A stretch of 15,957 nucleotides of DNA, from contig CALXSO010000098.1 of the NCBI GenBank assembly GCA_944391155.1, forward strand, positions 1 through 15,957, read 5' to 3'. The translations under genes and the position numbers were made by a program. Source of the DNA: an uncultured Clostridia bacterium (GTDB lineage Bacteria > Bacillota > Clostridia > TANB77 > CAG-508). Positions 1-8,100 of the stretch are shown piece by piece. Numbering within the stretch: the stretch's first letter is position 1; the number at the start of each line of letters is the position of its first letter. Under the pieces are notes generated by a model, which ran no database searches, was not told the origin of the DNA, and was given only the letters and a program-made list of their open reading frames with translations.

Positions 1-130
1 TTTTTGTATCACGAAACTAAAAAATAACATAAAATATATTAAGCTGATAAAAAGTTAAAAAAGAGTAAATTTCATTATAGAAATTTATTTGTACTGATTA
101 ATGCCTTTTTAGAAAGGAATGATTTTAAAT

Positions 131-898
131 ATGGAAACAATATTAGAATTAAAAAATATTAGTAAAAAATATCAGGCTAAACAGAGTGAAGTATTGGCTC
201 TACAAAATATAAATTTAAGAGTCGGAAAAGGGGAATTTATAAGTATAATTGGCCCAAGCGGTTGTGGTAAATCGACTTTGCTTTCTATAATAAGTGGATT
301 AGAAGAAAAATCAACAGGAGAAATCTACATAGAAGGAAGAAAGCTTGAAAAAACATCAGATGAGATAGGATATATGTTGCAAAAAGATTGTTTATTAGAA
401 TGGAGAACGATATATAGTAATAGTATTTTAGGATTAGAGATAAAAGGAAAATTATCTAAAACTACTCAAAATTATGTAGAGGAATTATTGAAAAAATATA
501 ATTTATATGAATTTAAAGATAAATATCCATCAGAATTATCGGGAGGAATGAGGCAAAGAGCAGCTCTTATTAGAACACTTGCAATAAAGCCAAAAATACT
601 ACTACTTGACGAGGCTTTTTCTGCATTGGATTATCAAACAAGGATTATGGTTACTAATGATATATATAGTATTTTAAGAAAAGAAAATATAACTACAATA
701 ATAGTAACACATGATATTTCAGAAGCAATAAGTATGTCTGATAGAGTAATAGTTTTAACAAAAAGACCAGGAACAGTTAAAGATGTTCATAAAATACAAT
801 TTGATATAGAAGATAGAACTCCAATAAATTGTAGGGAAAGTCCTAAGTTTAGCAAATATTTTAATACATTATGGAAGGAGCTGCGTGATGATGAATAA
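131..898 (+). CDS. ABC transporter ATP-binding protein, nitrate/sulfonate/taurine (SsuB/TauB) type
   Basis: This is the cytoplasmic ATPase that powers an importer with the permease and binding protein encoded downstream. In the 255-residue protein the Walker A GPSGCGKST is at residues 41-49, the Q-loop glutamine at Q84, the signature LSGGM at 136-140, Walker B ILLLDE at 156-161 and the switch histidine at H194. Length and motif spacing are normal for the SsuB/TauB/ThiZ group of importer ATPases. An upstream in-frame ATG at 119 directly abuts the AGAAAGGA Shine-Dalgarno (111-118) and could not be used with it. ATG 131 gives the family-like N-terminus METILELKNISKKY, although the 12-nt spacing is long. 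The gene ends inside the permease start region (11-nt overlap), which suggests translational coupling. The substrate cannot be read from the ATPase: sulfonates, nitrate or a thiamine pyrimidine precursor are all possible. Confidence 0.93.
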   Translation: METILELKNISKKYQAKQSEVLALQNINLRVGKGEFISIIGPSGCGKSTLLSIISGLEEKSTGEIYIEGRKLEKTSDEIGYMLQKDCLLEWRTIYSNSILGLEIKGKLSKTTQNYVEELLKKYNLYEFKDKYPSELSGGMRQRAALIRTLAIKPKILLLDEAFSALDYQTRIMVTNDIYSILRKENITTIIVTHDISEAISMSDRVIVLTKRPGTVKDVHKIQFDIEDRTPINCRESPKFSKYFNTLWKELRDDE

Positions 899-1700
899 TG
901 TACTGATTTCAAAAGAAAGAAAGGAATATATTAGGAAAAATAAAAGACAAAAAAGATTAGTAACACTTGTACAGATATTAATTTTAGTAATTTTTTTAGG
1001 TGTATGGGAATTGCTTGCAGATGCTAAAATTATTGATAGCTTTATAACAAGTCAGCCAAGTAGAATATTGGAGACTTTTATGAACTTAGGTTCTAATGAT
1101 TTACTTAAACATATTGGAGTAACTGTATATGAAACTATAGTAGGCTTTTTATTGGGAACTATATTGGGAATAATAATTGCAATTATTTTATGGTGGTCAG
1201 ATTTTTTGGCAAAAGTATTAGATCCATATTTAGTGGTATTAAATAGTTTACCTAAAGTAGCACTAGGACCAGTAATAATAATTTGGGTGGGTGCAGGAAC
1301 GCCGGCAATTATTGTGATGGCAGTAGCAATTTCACTTGTTGTGACAATATTAGAAAATCTTAATGGTTTTATGAGGACAGATAAAGATTTAATAAAAATG
1401 GCAAAAACATTTCAGGCTACTAAATGGCAGATATTAACAAAAATTGTGATACCTGCGAATATTTCTACATTTATTAATTCACTAAAAGTTAATATTGGAT
1501 TATCTTTAGTTGGAGTAATTTCAGGTGAGTTTTTAGTATCAAAAGCAGGTCTTGGATATTTAATAGTTTATGGTGGGCAAGTTTTTAAATTGGATTTAGT
1601 TATGGCTAGTGTAATAATTTTAGGTGTAGTTGCAGGTTTAATGTATTTAGCGGTATTATTATTAGAAAAGTTTATATTAAAAACCAAAAAATTTAAATAA
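888..1700 (+). CDS. ABC transporter permease, SsuC/TauC-like
   Basis: This is the membrane subunit of the importer and is likely to act as a homodimer. The 270-residue protein has a basic N-terminus, a first membrane segment around residues 24-44 and further hydrophobic segments around 84-102, 126-156, 203-215 and 236-261. The cytoplasmic EAA-like coupling loop falls near 171-190, ending in the conserved IP (P189), and GEFL is at 213-216. This is the usual layout of the BPD_transp_1 family. ATG 888 lies 7 nt after GGAAGGAG (873-880); GTG 885 is too close to the site and ATG 891 is a possible alternative. It overlaps the ATPase gene. In related Clostridia the binding-protein gene often follows directly, but here an unrelated gene intervenes. 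No terminator was seen between its stop and the next promoter. Confidence 0.92.
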   Translation: MMNNVLISKERKEYIRKNKRQKRLVTLVQILILVIFLGVWELLADAKIIDSFITSQPSRILETFMNLGSNDLLKHIGVTVYETIVGFLLGTILGIIIAIILWWSDFLAKVLDPYLVVLNSLPKVALGPVIIIWVGAGTPAIIVMAVAISLVVTILENLNGFMRTDKDLIKMAKTFQATKWQILTKIVIPANISTFINSLKVNIGLSLVGVISGEFLVSKAGLGYLIVYGGQVFKLDLVMASVIILGVVAGLMYLAVLLLEKFILKTKKFK

Positions 1701-1728
1701 TAGTGCGACAATAAACGAAATACAAAAC

Positions 1729-1757
1729 TTGATAATTATGTAAAACTATGTTATTAT
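1729..1757 (+). promoter_or_regulatory. Sigma-A type promoter for the inserted gene
   Basis: The -35 TTGATA (1729-1734), a 17-nt spacer and the -10 TATTAT (1752-1757) lie about 46 nt before the ATG at 1804. The gene therefore appears able to be transcribed independently of the ABC operon. This was assigned by pattern only. Confidence 0.5.
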
Positions 1758-1803
1758 ATATTTGTAACTTAATAAATTCCAGGAAAAAACGGAGGTAAAG
1801 AAC

Positions 1804-2316
1804 ATGGAAAGAAAACATCAAAGATTTATTAATGGTCTTGTACATGGAAGGAATGCACAATATCGGTGCTTAGAGGATTTACGAGAAGCTCTGGAATATA
1901 GAGCGAAGATACCAAAGCAGTTTCTTTATTCAGAGAAAGCTGAGTGGTTGAAAGATGAGTTTGGAATAGGTATCACTAAAAAAGAATTGAAAGTGATACG
2001 GGAAGAACTCATAACTGAAATCATTGATGTGATTTTAAATCAAAAGACCACGGAATATGGTGAAGAAATGTTGCCTGATAACTATTCGCGTTTATTCCAT
2101 GCTCTAGCGATTCTGAAATTGGATAAAGAAACTGACCTTCTTCCGGGAACGACAGACAACTATATGTACAATGCAGCGTACATAATTTGGAGGTTAGATG
2201 ACGGCTCAAAGATGTCAGGTGATGCAATAGAAAGTTCGATGTGGTTTGTCTCAGAAGAAATCAAAGGAAGGAGTGCAAAAGCACGACGTAATTGTCAGCA
2301 GGGAGTAAAATGTTAA
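1804..2316 (+). CDS. Hypothetical protein, unrecognised, inserted inside the ABC transporter locus
   Basis: I do not recognise this 170-residue protein. ATG 1804 follows an ACGGAGG ribosome binding site (1790-1796) with good spacing. The protein looks soluble and mostly helical: no signal peptide, no membrane segment and a basic C-terminal tail ending in Cys. It separates the permease from the binding protein and carries its own promoter upstream and a hairpin terminator downstream, so it behaves like a cassette. Its codon choice differs from its neighbours: at least six arginines use CGN codons (CGG, CGA, CGT), whereas the flanking genes use almost only AGA/AGG. G+C is locally high (26 of 60 at 1861-1920, 27 of 60 at 2101-2160). 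This suggests horizontal acquisition. The ORF is certain enough; no function is assigned. Confidence 0.75.
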   Translation: MERKHQRFINGLVHGRNAQYRCLEDLREALEYRAKIPKQFLYSEKAEWLKDEFGIGITKKELKVIREELITEIIDVILNQKTTEYGEEMLPDNYSRLFHALAILKLDKETDLLPGTTDNYMYNAAYIIWRLDDGSKMSGDAIESSMWFVSEEIKGRSAKARRNCQQGVKC

Positions 2317-2321
2317 ATAAA

Positions 2322-2357
2322 GCCGTACAATAAGCCTGGAAACGGCAAAAGCTTATT
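2322..2357 (+). other. Possible H-type pseudoknot in the 3' region of the inserted gene
   Basis: Two interleaved complementary pairs occur: GCCGT (2322-2326) with ACGGC (2342-2346), and AATAAGC (2329-2335) with GCTTATT (2351-2357). The order 1-2-1'-2' with short connecting loops (AC, CTGGAA, AAAA) is compatible with a compact H-type pseudoknot or with two mutually exclusive hairpins. It starts 6 nt after the stop codon of the 170-residue gene and ends 10 nt before a terminator hairpin. It did not match any riboswitch I know by sequence. Confidence 0.35.
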
Positions 2358-2366
2358 TTGTAAAAC

Positions 2367-2397
2367 AAACGTCTGAGTAAAATCAGGCGTTTATTTA
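2367..2397 (+). terminator. Rho-independent terminator of the inserted gene
   Basis: AAACGTCTGA (2367-2376) pairs with TCAGGCGTTT (2383-2392) over 10 bp including one G-U pair, around the 6-nt loop GTAAAA. A T-rich tail (TTTATTT) overlaps its 3' side. It would end the transcript of the 170-residue gene and partly insulate the binding-protein gene. Confidence 0.7.
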
Positions 2398-2509
2398 ATA
2401 GATATATGTATATATTGAATAAATGAAATTATAACTAAATAAATACTAATTCACACATCTTAAGTATAAACATAAAATATAAAAGAAATTTTTAATAAGG
2501 AGGTGTGAA

Positions 2510-3526
2510 ATGAGTAAAAAAAGAATAATATACATTATTGTGATAGTTTTAATTGTGGCTTTAGCAGTAGGAATATATATTGCAACAAGACAAAAAAGTG
2601 ATAATGAAGGAAAACTAAAAACAATATCAGTAAGTGAAGTAACACGTTCAGTATTTTATGCACCACAATATGTAGCAATAAATAATGGATTCTTTGAAAA
2701 AAATGGAATCAAAATTGAACTTACAACTTCAGCAGGAGCAGATGCAGTAATGACTTCAGTATTAGCTAATCAATGTGAAATAGGGTTTGCAGGTCCAGAA
2801 GCATCAATTTATGTATATAATGAGGGAAAGGAAGATTATTGCCAAGTATTTGCCCAAATGACTAAAAAAGATGGTTCATTATTAGTATCTAAAAATCCAA
2901 ATGATGATTTTGAGTGGACAGATGTGAAGGGAACAACAATTATTCCAGGAAGAAAAGGTGGAGTGCCTTTTATGACATTAGAATATGTATTAAAGCAGAA
3001 TGGAATAAATCCAGAAATAGATGTAGTTTTAGATGATAGTATTAAATTTGATTTAATGGCAGGTGCATTCACTGCAGGAGATGCAGAATATGTTACATTA
3101 TTTGAACCAACAGCATCATTGACTGAATTGGAAGGAAAGGGATATGTAGTAGCATCAGTTGGAGAAGCAGCGGGTGAGATACCATATACAGCATATTTTG
3201 CCAAAAAAAGTTATATAGAAAATAATGCAGATATAATACAAGGTTTTACAAATGCGATATATGAAGGTGAACAATGGGTGAAAAATCATTCTAGTAAAGA
3301 AATTGCAGAAGTAATTCAAAACTTTTTCCCAGATACAGATTTGGATTTATTAGAGCGAGCAATTCAGAGTTATAAAGATATTGATGCTTGGAATGAAACA
3401 CCTGTATTGAAGCAAGAAAGTTTTGACAAATTACAAGAAGTAATGACTTTAGCAGGAGAATTAACTGATAAAGCTCCTTATGAAAAAATTGTAAATAATG
3501 AATTTGCTGAAAATGCTACAATGTGA
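2510..3526 (+). CDS. ABC transporter substrate-binding protein, NMT1/THI5-like (SsuA/ThiY family)
   Basis: This is the extracytoplasmic binding protein of the importer encoded by the ATPase and permease upstream. The 338-residue protein starts at ATG 2510 behind a strong AAGGAGGTG site. Residues 5-25 form one hydrophobic segment. The NMT1/THI5-like fold then begins near residue 38, with the typical YAPQYVAINNGFFEKNGI (50-67) and IGFAGPEASIYVYNEG (91-106). Unlike most Gram-positive binding proteins it has no lipobox cysteine after the hydrophobic segment, so it is probably held by an uncleaved anchor or released by signal peptidase I. The subfamily is associated with nitrate, sulfonate or pyrimidine-precursor uptake, and the ligand is not evident here. 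It is separated from the other two transporter genes by an apparent insertion. Confidence 0.9.
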   Translation: MSKKRIIYIIVIVLIVALAVGIYIATRQKSDNEGKLKTISVSEVTRSVFYAPQYVAINNGFFEKNGIKIELTTSAGADAVMTSVLANQCEIGFAGPEASIYVYNEGKEDYCQVFAQMTKKDGSLLVSKNPNDDFEWTDVKGTTIIPGRKGGVPFMTLEYVLKQNGINPEIDVVLDDSIKFDLMAGAFTAGDAEYVTLFEPTASLTELEGKGYVVASVGEAAGEIPYTAYFAKKSYIENNADIIQGFTNAIYEGEQWVKNHSSKEIAEVIQNFFPDTDLDLLERAIQSYKDIDAWNETPVLKQESFDKLQEVMTLAGELTDKAPYEKIVNNEFAENATM

Positions 3527-3531
3527 AAATT

Positions 3532-3559
3532 TTGACAAAAAACAACAATAATTTATTTT
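3532..3559 (+). promoter_or_regulatory. Weak promoter candidate upstream of the Rpn-like gene
   Basis: A perfect TTGACA (3532-3537) lies 16 nt before TATTTT (3554-3559). It could serve the Rpn-like gene at 3760. However, the large hairpin at 3583-3643 lies in between, so such a transcript would have to read through it or would be a short RNA. The -10 box is poor. Confidence 0.25.
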
Positions 3560-3582
3560 TTACGACAGGATATTATTTTGTA

Positions 3583-3643
3583 AAGTCGAATTTTGCGATG
3601 AGTTTTTAAATAATTTCGAAAAAAGCATTGTAAAATTCGATTT
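3583..3643 (+). terminator. Long hairpin, probable terminator after the binding-protein gene
   Basis: The arms at 3583-3600 (core TCGAATTTTGCGATG) and 3626-3643 (core CATTGTAAAATTCGA) pair over 18 bp with three G-U pairs. The 25-nt loop can itself pair T-run to A-run. The A-rich 5' foot pairs with the terminal T-run, as in many AT-rich Firmicute terminators. It lies 57 nt after the binding-protein stop codon. Confidence 0.55.
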
Positions 3644-3759
3644 ATTGTGTTAAAACTAATTTGAAGATAATTATGTCAATTGTTTTAAATCAATTTTTTT
3701 TATTCGAATTATATTCAAGATTTTTATTTTTTTGTTATATATTTCAGAAAGGAGTAATA

Positions 3760-4491
3760 TTGAAATTTTTCACTTATAATGACTATTTAGATTATTTGCA
3801 GGATAGTGAGTTAATGAATAAAATTAGAGCTAAAGAAAAAAGTATTAGAAATGATATGAATGAAAAAATGATGCATAGAATAGATAAACTCTTTTTGGAG
3901 TTAATAAATCAGGAAAATGAAGTGGCTGATTTTTTGAAGGAATGTATTACTACGCAATTTATTAATGTTAATCGTTCTAATATTCAAAAATGCATTTTTG
4001 AATGTTCATCTGTAAAGAATAATAGAGCTATTGTTTATAAATTAATTGATAAGGAAATTTATTTTGTAATGCAATATGAAATTGAGGTAAATTTTAATGT
4101 TGGATATAATATTTTGGAATATTGTATGAATATAATGAATGAGTGGAAGAGTAAAGAGAAAAGTACTAATGAAAGATATCCGATTATTTTTCCCATTATT
4201 ATTTATACTGGCAAGGAAAAATGGGGGAAATCTTATAAAGAGATTAGATATGTTAGGGTTCTAAAGAATGGTATGTATTTTGCCTATAATATTATAGATG
4301 CTGCTGATTATTCTAGAGAAGAGCTTTTGAATAAGTGTTCTTTGATTTTTAATCTTATGTTGCTTAAAAAGGTTAATAAGAATGAGATTAAGAGAGTTAT
4401 GATTCAGTTGATAAAGAATTGTAGGGATTCTAAGAAGATTTTTAAGTTTCAGAAAATATTTAAATTTGTTTGTGGTGATTACAAGAATTAA
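3760..4491 (+). CDS. Rpn/YhgA-like PD-(D/E)XK family protein, probably catalytically inactive
   Basis: The fold matches the Rpn (recombination-promoting nuclease, YhgA-like putative transposase) family. Recognisable blocks are an HxxDKLF-type segment (39-45), IVYKLIDKEIYFV (91-103), YNILEYCMNIM (116-126) and PIIFPIIIYTGKEKW (141-155). The start chosen is TTG 3760, 5 nt behind a perfect AAAGGAG (3748-3754). It yields the N-terminus MKFFTYNDYL, which resembles the MKTFTYxDY start I recall for clostridial relatives. From remembered family consensus, the catalytic Asp before IVYK is Ala90 here, and the E-H-Q motif is Q105-Y106-E107. So the nuclease centre looks destroyed. At 243 residues it also lacks some of the usual C-terminus. 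It may be a decaying relic or a repurposed DNA-binding protein. A downstream terminator is not obvious. Confidence 0.75.
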   Translation: MKFFTYNDYLDYLQDSELMNKIRAKEKSIRNDMNEKMMHRIDKLFLELINQENEVADFLKECITTQFINVNRSNIQKCIFECSSVKNNRAIVYKLIDKEIYFVMQYEIEVNFNVGYNILEYCMNIMNEWKSKEKSTNERYPIIFPIIIYTGKEKWGKSYKEIRYVRVLKNGMYFAYNIIDAADYSREELLNKCSLIFNLMLLKKVNKNEIKRVMIQLIKNCRDSKKIFKFQKIFKFVCGDYKN

Positions 4492-4663
4492 TTATTTTAT
4501 TTTGGTTTTTATTTAAAATATTTTTTTCTGTTATTTTTCAATTTTGATTATGAGTTAGATTTTTTAGTCTTGCTTTTTGTGTTTATTAATTAACTCTGCT
4601 CTATGATGAGGTATATGAGATTTTAATTATGGCATAGCATGAGAGAATAATATGCAAAAAGGT

Positions 4664-4700
4664 AGGTTATATATAGGTTATATAAAGGTTAACTATATAA
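4664..4700. repeat. Short direct repeats of about 11 bp (AGGTTATATA family)
   Basis: AGGTTATATAT (4664-4674) and AGGTTATATAA (4675-4685) are followed by a longer variant AGGTTAACTATATAA (4686-4700). They lie one helical turn apart and about 57-93 nt upstream of the putative smc promoter. They could be an operator array or a bend; nothing identifies the binder. Confidence 0.5.
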
Positions 4701-4753
4701 GGATAAGTTGTATAAAAATATATTAACAATAAGTAGTAAAATTTTATTTTTAA

Positions 4754-4762
4754 TGTTATAAT
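4754..4762 (+). promoter_or_regulatory. Extended -10 promoter, likely for smc
   Basis: TGTTATAAT (4754-4762) is a perfect extended -10 (TGnTATAAT) without a good -35. Transcription from here would give smc an untranslated leader of more than 300 nt that contains the 33-bp repeats. Confidence 0.45.
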
Positions 4763-4859
4763 GTTGAAATAGAGAAAGAATATGAATAATATAAAAATTA
4801 TTTAAATCTTAATTTAGTGGTTTTGTTTAAAAATTTAATACTGCTAAGGTTGAAATTAT

Positions 4860-5029
4860 AATATTAGAATTAATATATTAAGATTAAAATAAATAATATT
4901 AGAATTAATATTAAGATTAAAATGAATAATATTAGAGTTAATATTAAGATTAAAATGAATAATATTAGAATTAATATTAAGATCAAAATAAATAATATTT
5001 ATAATTAATATAATAAGATTAAAATAAAT
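4860..5029. repeat. Tandem repeat, five units of 33-36 bp
   Basis: The units are 4860-4894 (35 bp), 4895-4927, 4928-4960 and 4961-4993 (33 bp each), and 4994-5029 (36 bp, degenerate). All begin AATATT. Units 2-4 share AATATTAGA(A/G)TTAATATTA at their start, then GAT(T/C)AAAAT and AAT at the end. The 33-bp units differ at only a few positions. The period is three helical turns, and a loose 11-bp sub-period is visible. There are no unique spacers, so it is not a CRISPR array. Confidence 0.85.
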
Positions 5030-5102
5030 AAAATTAAAAATTAATAATATATAGAATTAACAATAATTATATAGATAAATTTAGTAATAAAAGGTGAGAT
5101 AA

Positions 5103-8100
5103 ATGTATTTAAAAAGATTAGAAATGCAGGGATTTAAATCGTTTGCAGATAAAACAGTTTTAGAATTAAGAAATGGAATAACAGCTGTTATTGGACCTAA
5201 TGGTTCTGGTAAAAGTAATTTGTCAGATGCTATTAGATGGGTTCTAGGAGAGCAAAGTATGAAATCTTTGAGAGGGAGTAAATCTCTTGATATTATTTTT
5301 GCAGGTACTCAAAATAGGAAGTCATTGGGGTTTGCAGAAGCTTCTTTGGTTTTTGATAATTCTGATGGATCATTACCAATAGAGTATCAAGAAGTTACTG
5401 TTACTAGAAAATTGTATAGAAGTGGAGAGACAGGTTATTTTATAAATAAAACTCCTTGTAGATTAAAAGATGTTTTAGAACTTTTTATGGATACAGGTAT
5501 TGGAAGAGATGGTTATTCAATTATTGGACAAGGAAAGATTGATGAAATATTGAGTAATAAATCAGAAGATAGGAGACATATTTTTGAAGAGGCAGCTGGT
5601 ATTGTAAAATATAGGATACGAAAACAAGAGTCTGAGAAAAAGTTGGAACATACAAAATTGAATTTATTAAGAATAAATGATATTTTGGCAGAAATTGAGG
5701 GAAATTTAGATCCACTTAAAGAACAATCCGAAAAAGCTAAAAAATATTTAAATTTAAGAGAGGAATTGAAAAATATTGAAATAGGTTTGTTTATTCACAA
5801 TATAGAAAAGTACAGACATAGTTTGGAAGAATTAACAAAAGATGAGGAAATTACAAAAGAACATTGTAATGAGGAAGAGGGAAAGCTTGAAAGAGTAAAA
5901 ATGCTAAAGGAAGAATTAAAATCAGCAATTGATGATATTACAACTAAAATAGAGGAAATGTCAAATATAGGTTTTGAAAGTCAGAAGGAAATTGAAATGT
6001 TAAATTCTGATATAAATGTTGCTAATACAAGAATTTCAAATAATAATGAAAATAGAAAAAGATTTGAAGAAGAAATTATAGAAAACAACAAAAGAAAAAA
6101 TGAACTTGAAGAGGAATTAAAGCAGAAAGAAGATAAGAAGTATAATTTGAGAGAAAATAAGGAAAAGTTTGCAAAAGAGTTAGAGGAAAAAGAAAAGGCT
6201 TTAGCAGATATTACAAAAACTTTATCAGATAAAGAATTAGAAATTGAGCAGTATAAAAGGACTGTGGAAGAAAATACAGATAGAAAGTATGAGTTACAGT
6301 CAGATATTAATACACAAAATGTTAATTATGAAAATTATGAAAAAAGACAGAAACAAATAGATTCTGAGTTGCAGTCTAATATATCTGAATTAGATAATAC
6401 TAGAATGCGAAAGGAAGATATTTCTAAAGATTTTTATGAAATAGAAGATAAAAGAAATAAGATAGTAAAAGAAATAGATAAGATAAAGAATCAAAAGGAT
6501 GAAGCGACTCAAAAGATAAAAACATATGATATAAAAATGAATAATTTATCTAGTGAAATTAGAATAAAGGAATCTAGGCAAAAGTTTTTAATTGAAACAG
6601 AAAGAGAAAAAGAAGGATATATAAAAAGTGTAAAAGCTTTATTAAAGGATTGTGAAAATATAAAAGATTTAGGAAAGGGAATGTATGGTGTACTTGCAAA
6701 TATTATAGAAGTTCCAGAAGAATTACAAACAGCAATAGAAATGTGTTTAGGAGCTAGTTTGCAAAACATAGTAACAGAAACAGAAGAGGATGCTAAAAGA
6801 TTGGTAGAACATTTAAGAAAGAATAATTTGGGAAGAGCATCATTTTTGCCAATTACATCTGTAAGAGGAAATAAATTAGAAAAAATTAAAACAAATGAAA
6901 AGGGTTATTTAGGAATAGCGGCAGATTTAATTAAGTATAATAAAAAATATGAACAAATTGTATATAATCTACTAGGAAGAACAGTAATAGTTGATAATAT
7001 GGATACTGCAATAAAAATTGCAAAACAAAATAAATATGCATTTAGAATAGTGACAAAAGAGGGAGATGTAATAAATGCATCAGGAGCTATAACAGGAGGG
7101 TCTGTTGCTAAAAAAACGGTAAATATTTTAGGAAGAAGTAAGGAAATAGAAAAACTTGGAAAAGAAATAGAAGAAGGAAAGGAAAAAGTCCGCGAGTTAA
7201 CGAAAGAAAGAGAAGAATATGAAGAATCAATAGAAGGAATACTAGAACTTTCTGCTAATTTAGAAAAAGAATTACAAGAAATAGATATAACATATGCAAC
7301 AGAAAAACAAAAAATAATATTAATAGAAGAAAGTATTCAAAAAATAGAAAAAAGAATACAAGTATTAAAGGAAGAAAAACAAAGATTAGAAGAGCAAAAG
7401 GAGCAAATTAGCGATAAGCAAGAAAAAACAAATCAAATAATACATGATTTAATGGAAGAAACAAATAAATTAACACAGGTCATAACTGAATATACAGAGT
7501 TAAATAAAGATAATCAGAAATATATTGATGACTTGAATTTTGATATAACTAATTTAAAAATTTCAGTATCATCATTTGATGAAAGCGAAAGTTCATTAGA
7601 GGAGTTACAACAGAGAATAAACCAAGAATTAGAGACTAACACTAAGAGTATAGAAAATAAAAAGATTCAAATAGAACAAATAAATCAGGATAATTTAAAT
7701 TTGGAAGAAACAATAAAAGAGATAAAAGAAAAAATAGAAAATATAAAAGAAGAAGTAAAGACAAGTGGTACAAAAATAGAAACACTAAAGCAAGAAAGAA
7801 TTGAAAAAAATCAAAAGTTAGAAAAGCAAGAAGAGCAAATAACAGAAAAATTTGCCATAATAGAAGATTTAAAATCACAGTTAGTGAAATTAGAAGTTAG
7901 AAAAACAAAACTAGAGGAAGATATAAATAGCATAATTAATAAAATGTGGGAAGAATATGAATTGACACCAAATACAGTAACAGATTATAAAAAACCAGAA
8001 AATGTGACAAATACACAAAAAAGAGTAAATGAATTAAGAACAGAAATGAAAAATTTAGGAAGTGTCAATTTAGACTCAATTGATGAATATAAAAATTTAA

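Larger units (their letters stand above)
4492..5102. other. 611-nt gene-free A+T-rich leader region upstream of smc
   Basis: No credible gene was seen. The stretch contains three 11-bp-phased repeats (4664-4700), an extended -10 promoter (4754-4762), a tiny 7-codon ORF at 4782-4805 that I do not believe in, and a block of 33-36-bp tandem repeats (4860-5029). It ends with the AAGGTGAG ribosome binding site of smc (5091-5098). From about 4860 onward the sequence is nearly free of G and C. Confidence 0.7.

Noticed and set aside
1804..2400. Type III toxin-antitoxin system (ToxN-like toxin with pseudoknot RNA)
   Set aside because: The length and the neighbouring pseudoknot-terminator fit loosely, but the protein does not look like ToxN/CptN/TenpN, the RNA lies downstream instead of upstream, and it is not a tandem repeat array.
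2317..2509. Guanidine-I (ykkC) or TPP riboswitch controlling the importer
   Set aside because: No match to the conserved core sequences of either class was found between the inserted gene and the binding protein.
3661..3759. N-terminal extension of the Rpn-like protein from an upstream TTG
   Set aside because: No ribosome binding site precedes it and the extension is low-complexity hydrophobic, whereas TTG 3760 has a perfect AAAGGAG and gives a family-like N-terminus.
4782..4805. Seven-codon ORF (MNNIKII) as a leader peptide for smc
   Set aside because: The ribosome binding site is poor and badly spaced, and the A+T-rich sequence makes such ORFs common by chance.
4860..5029. CRISPR array
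   Set aside because: The repeats are contiguous, with no unique spacers, and no cas genes are nearby.
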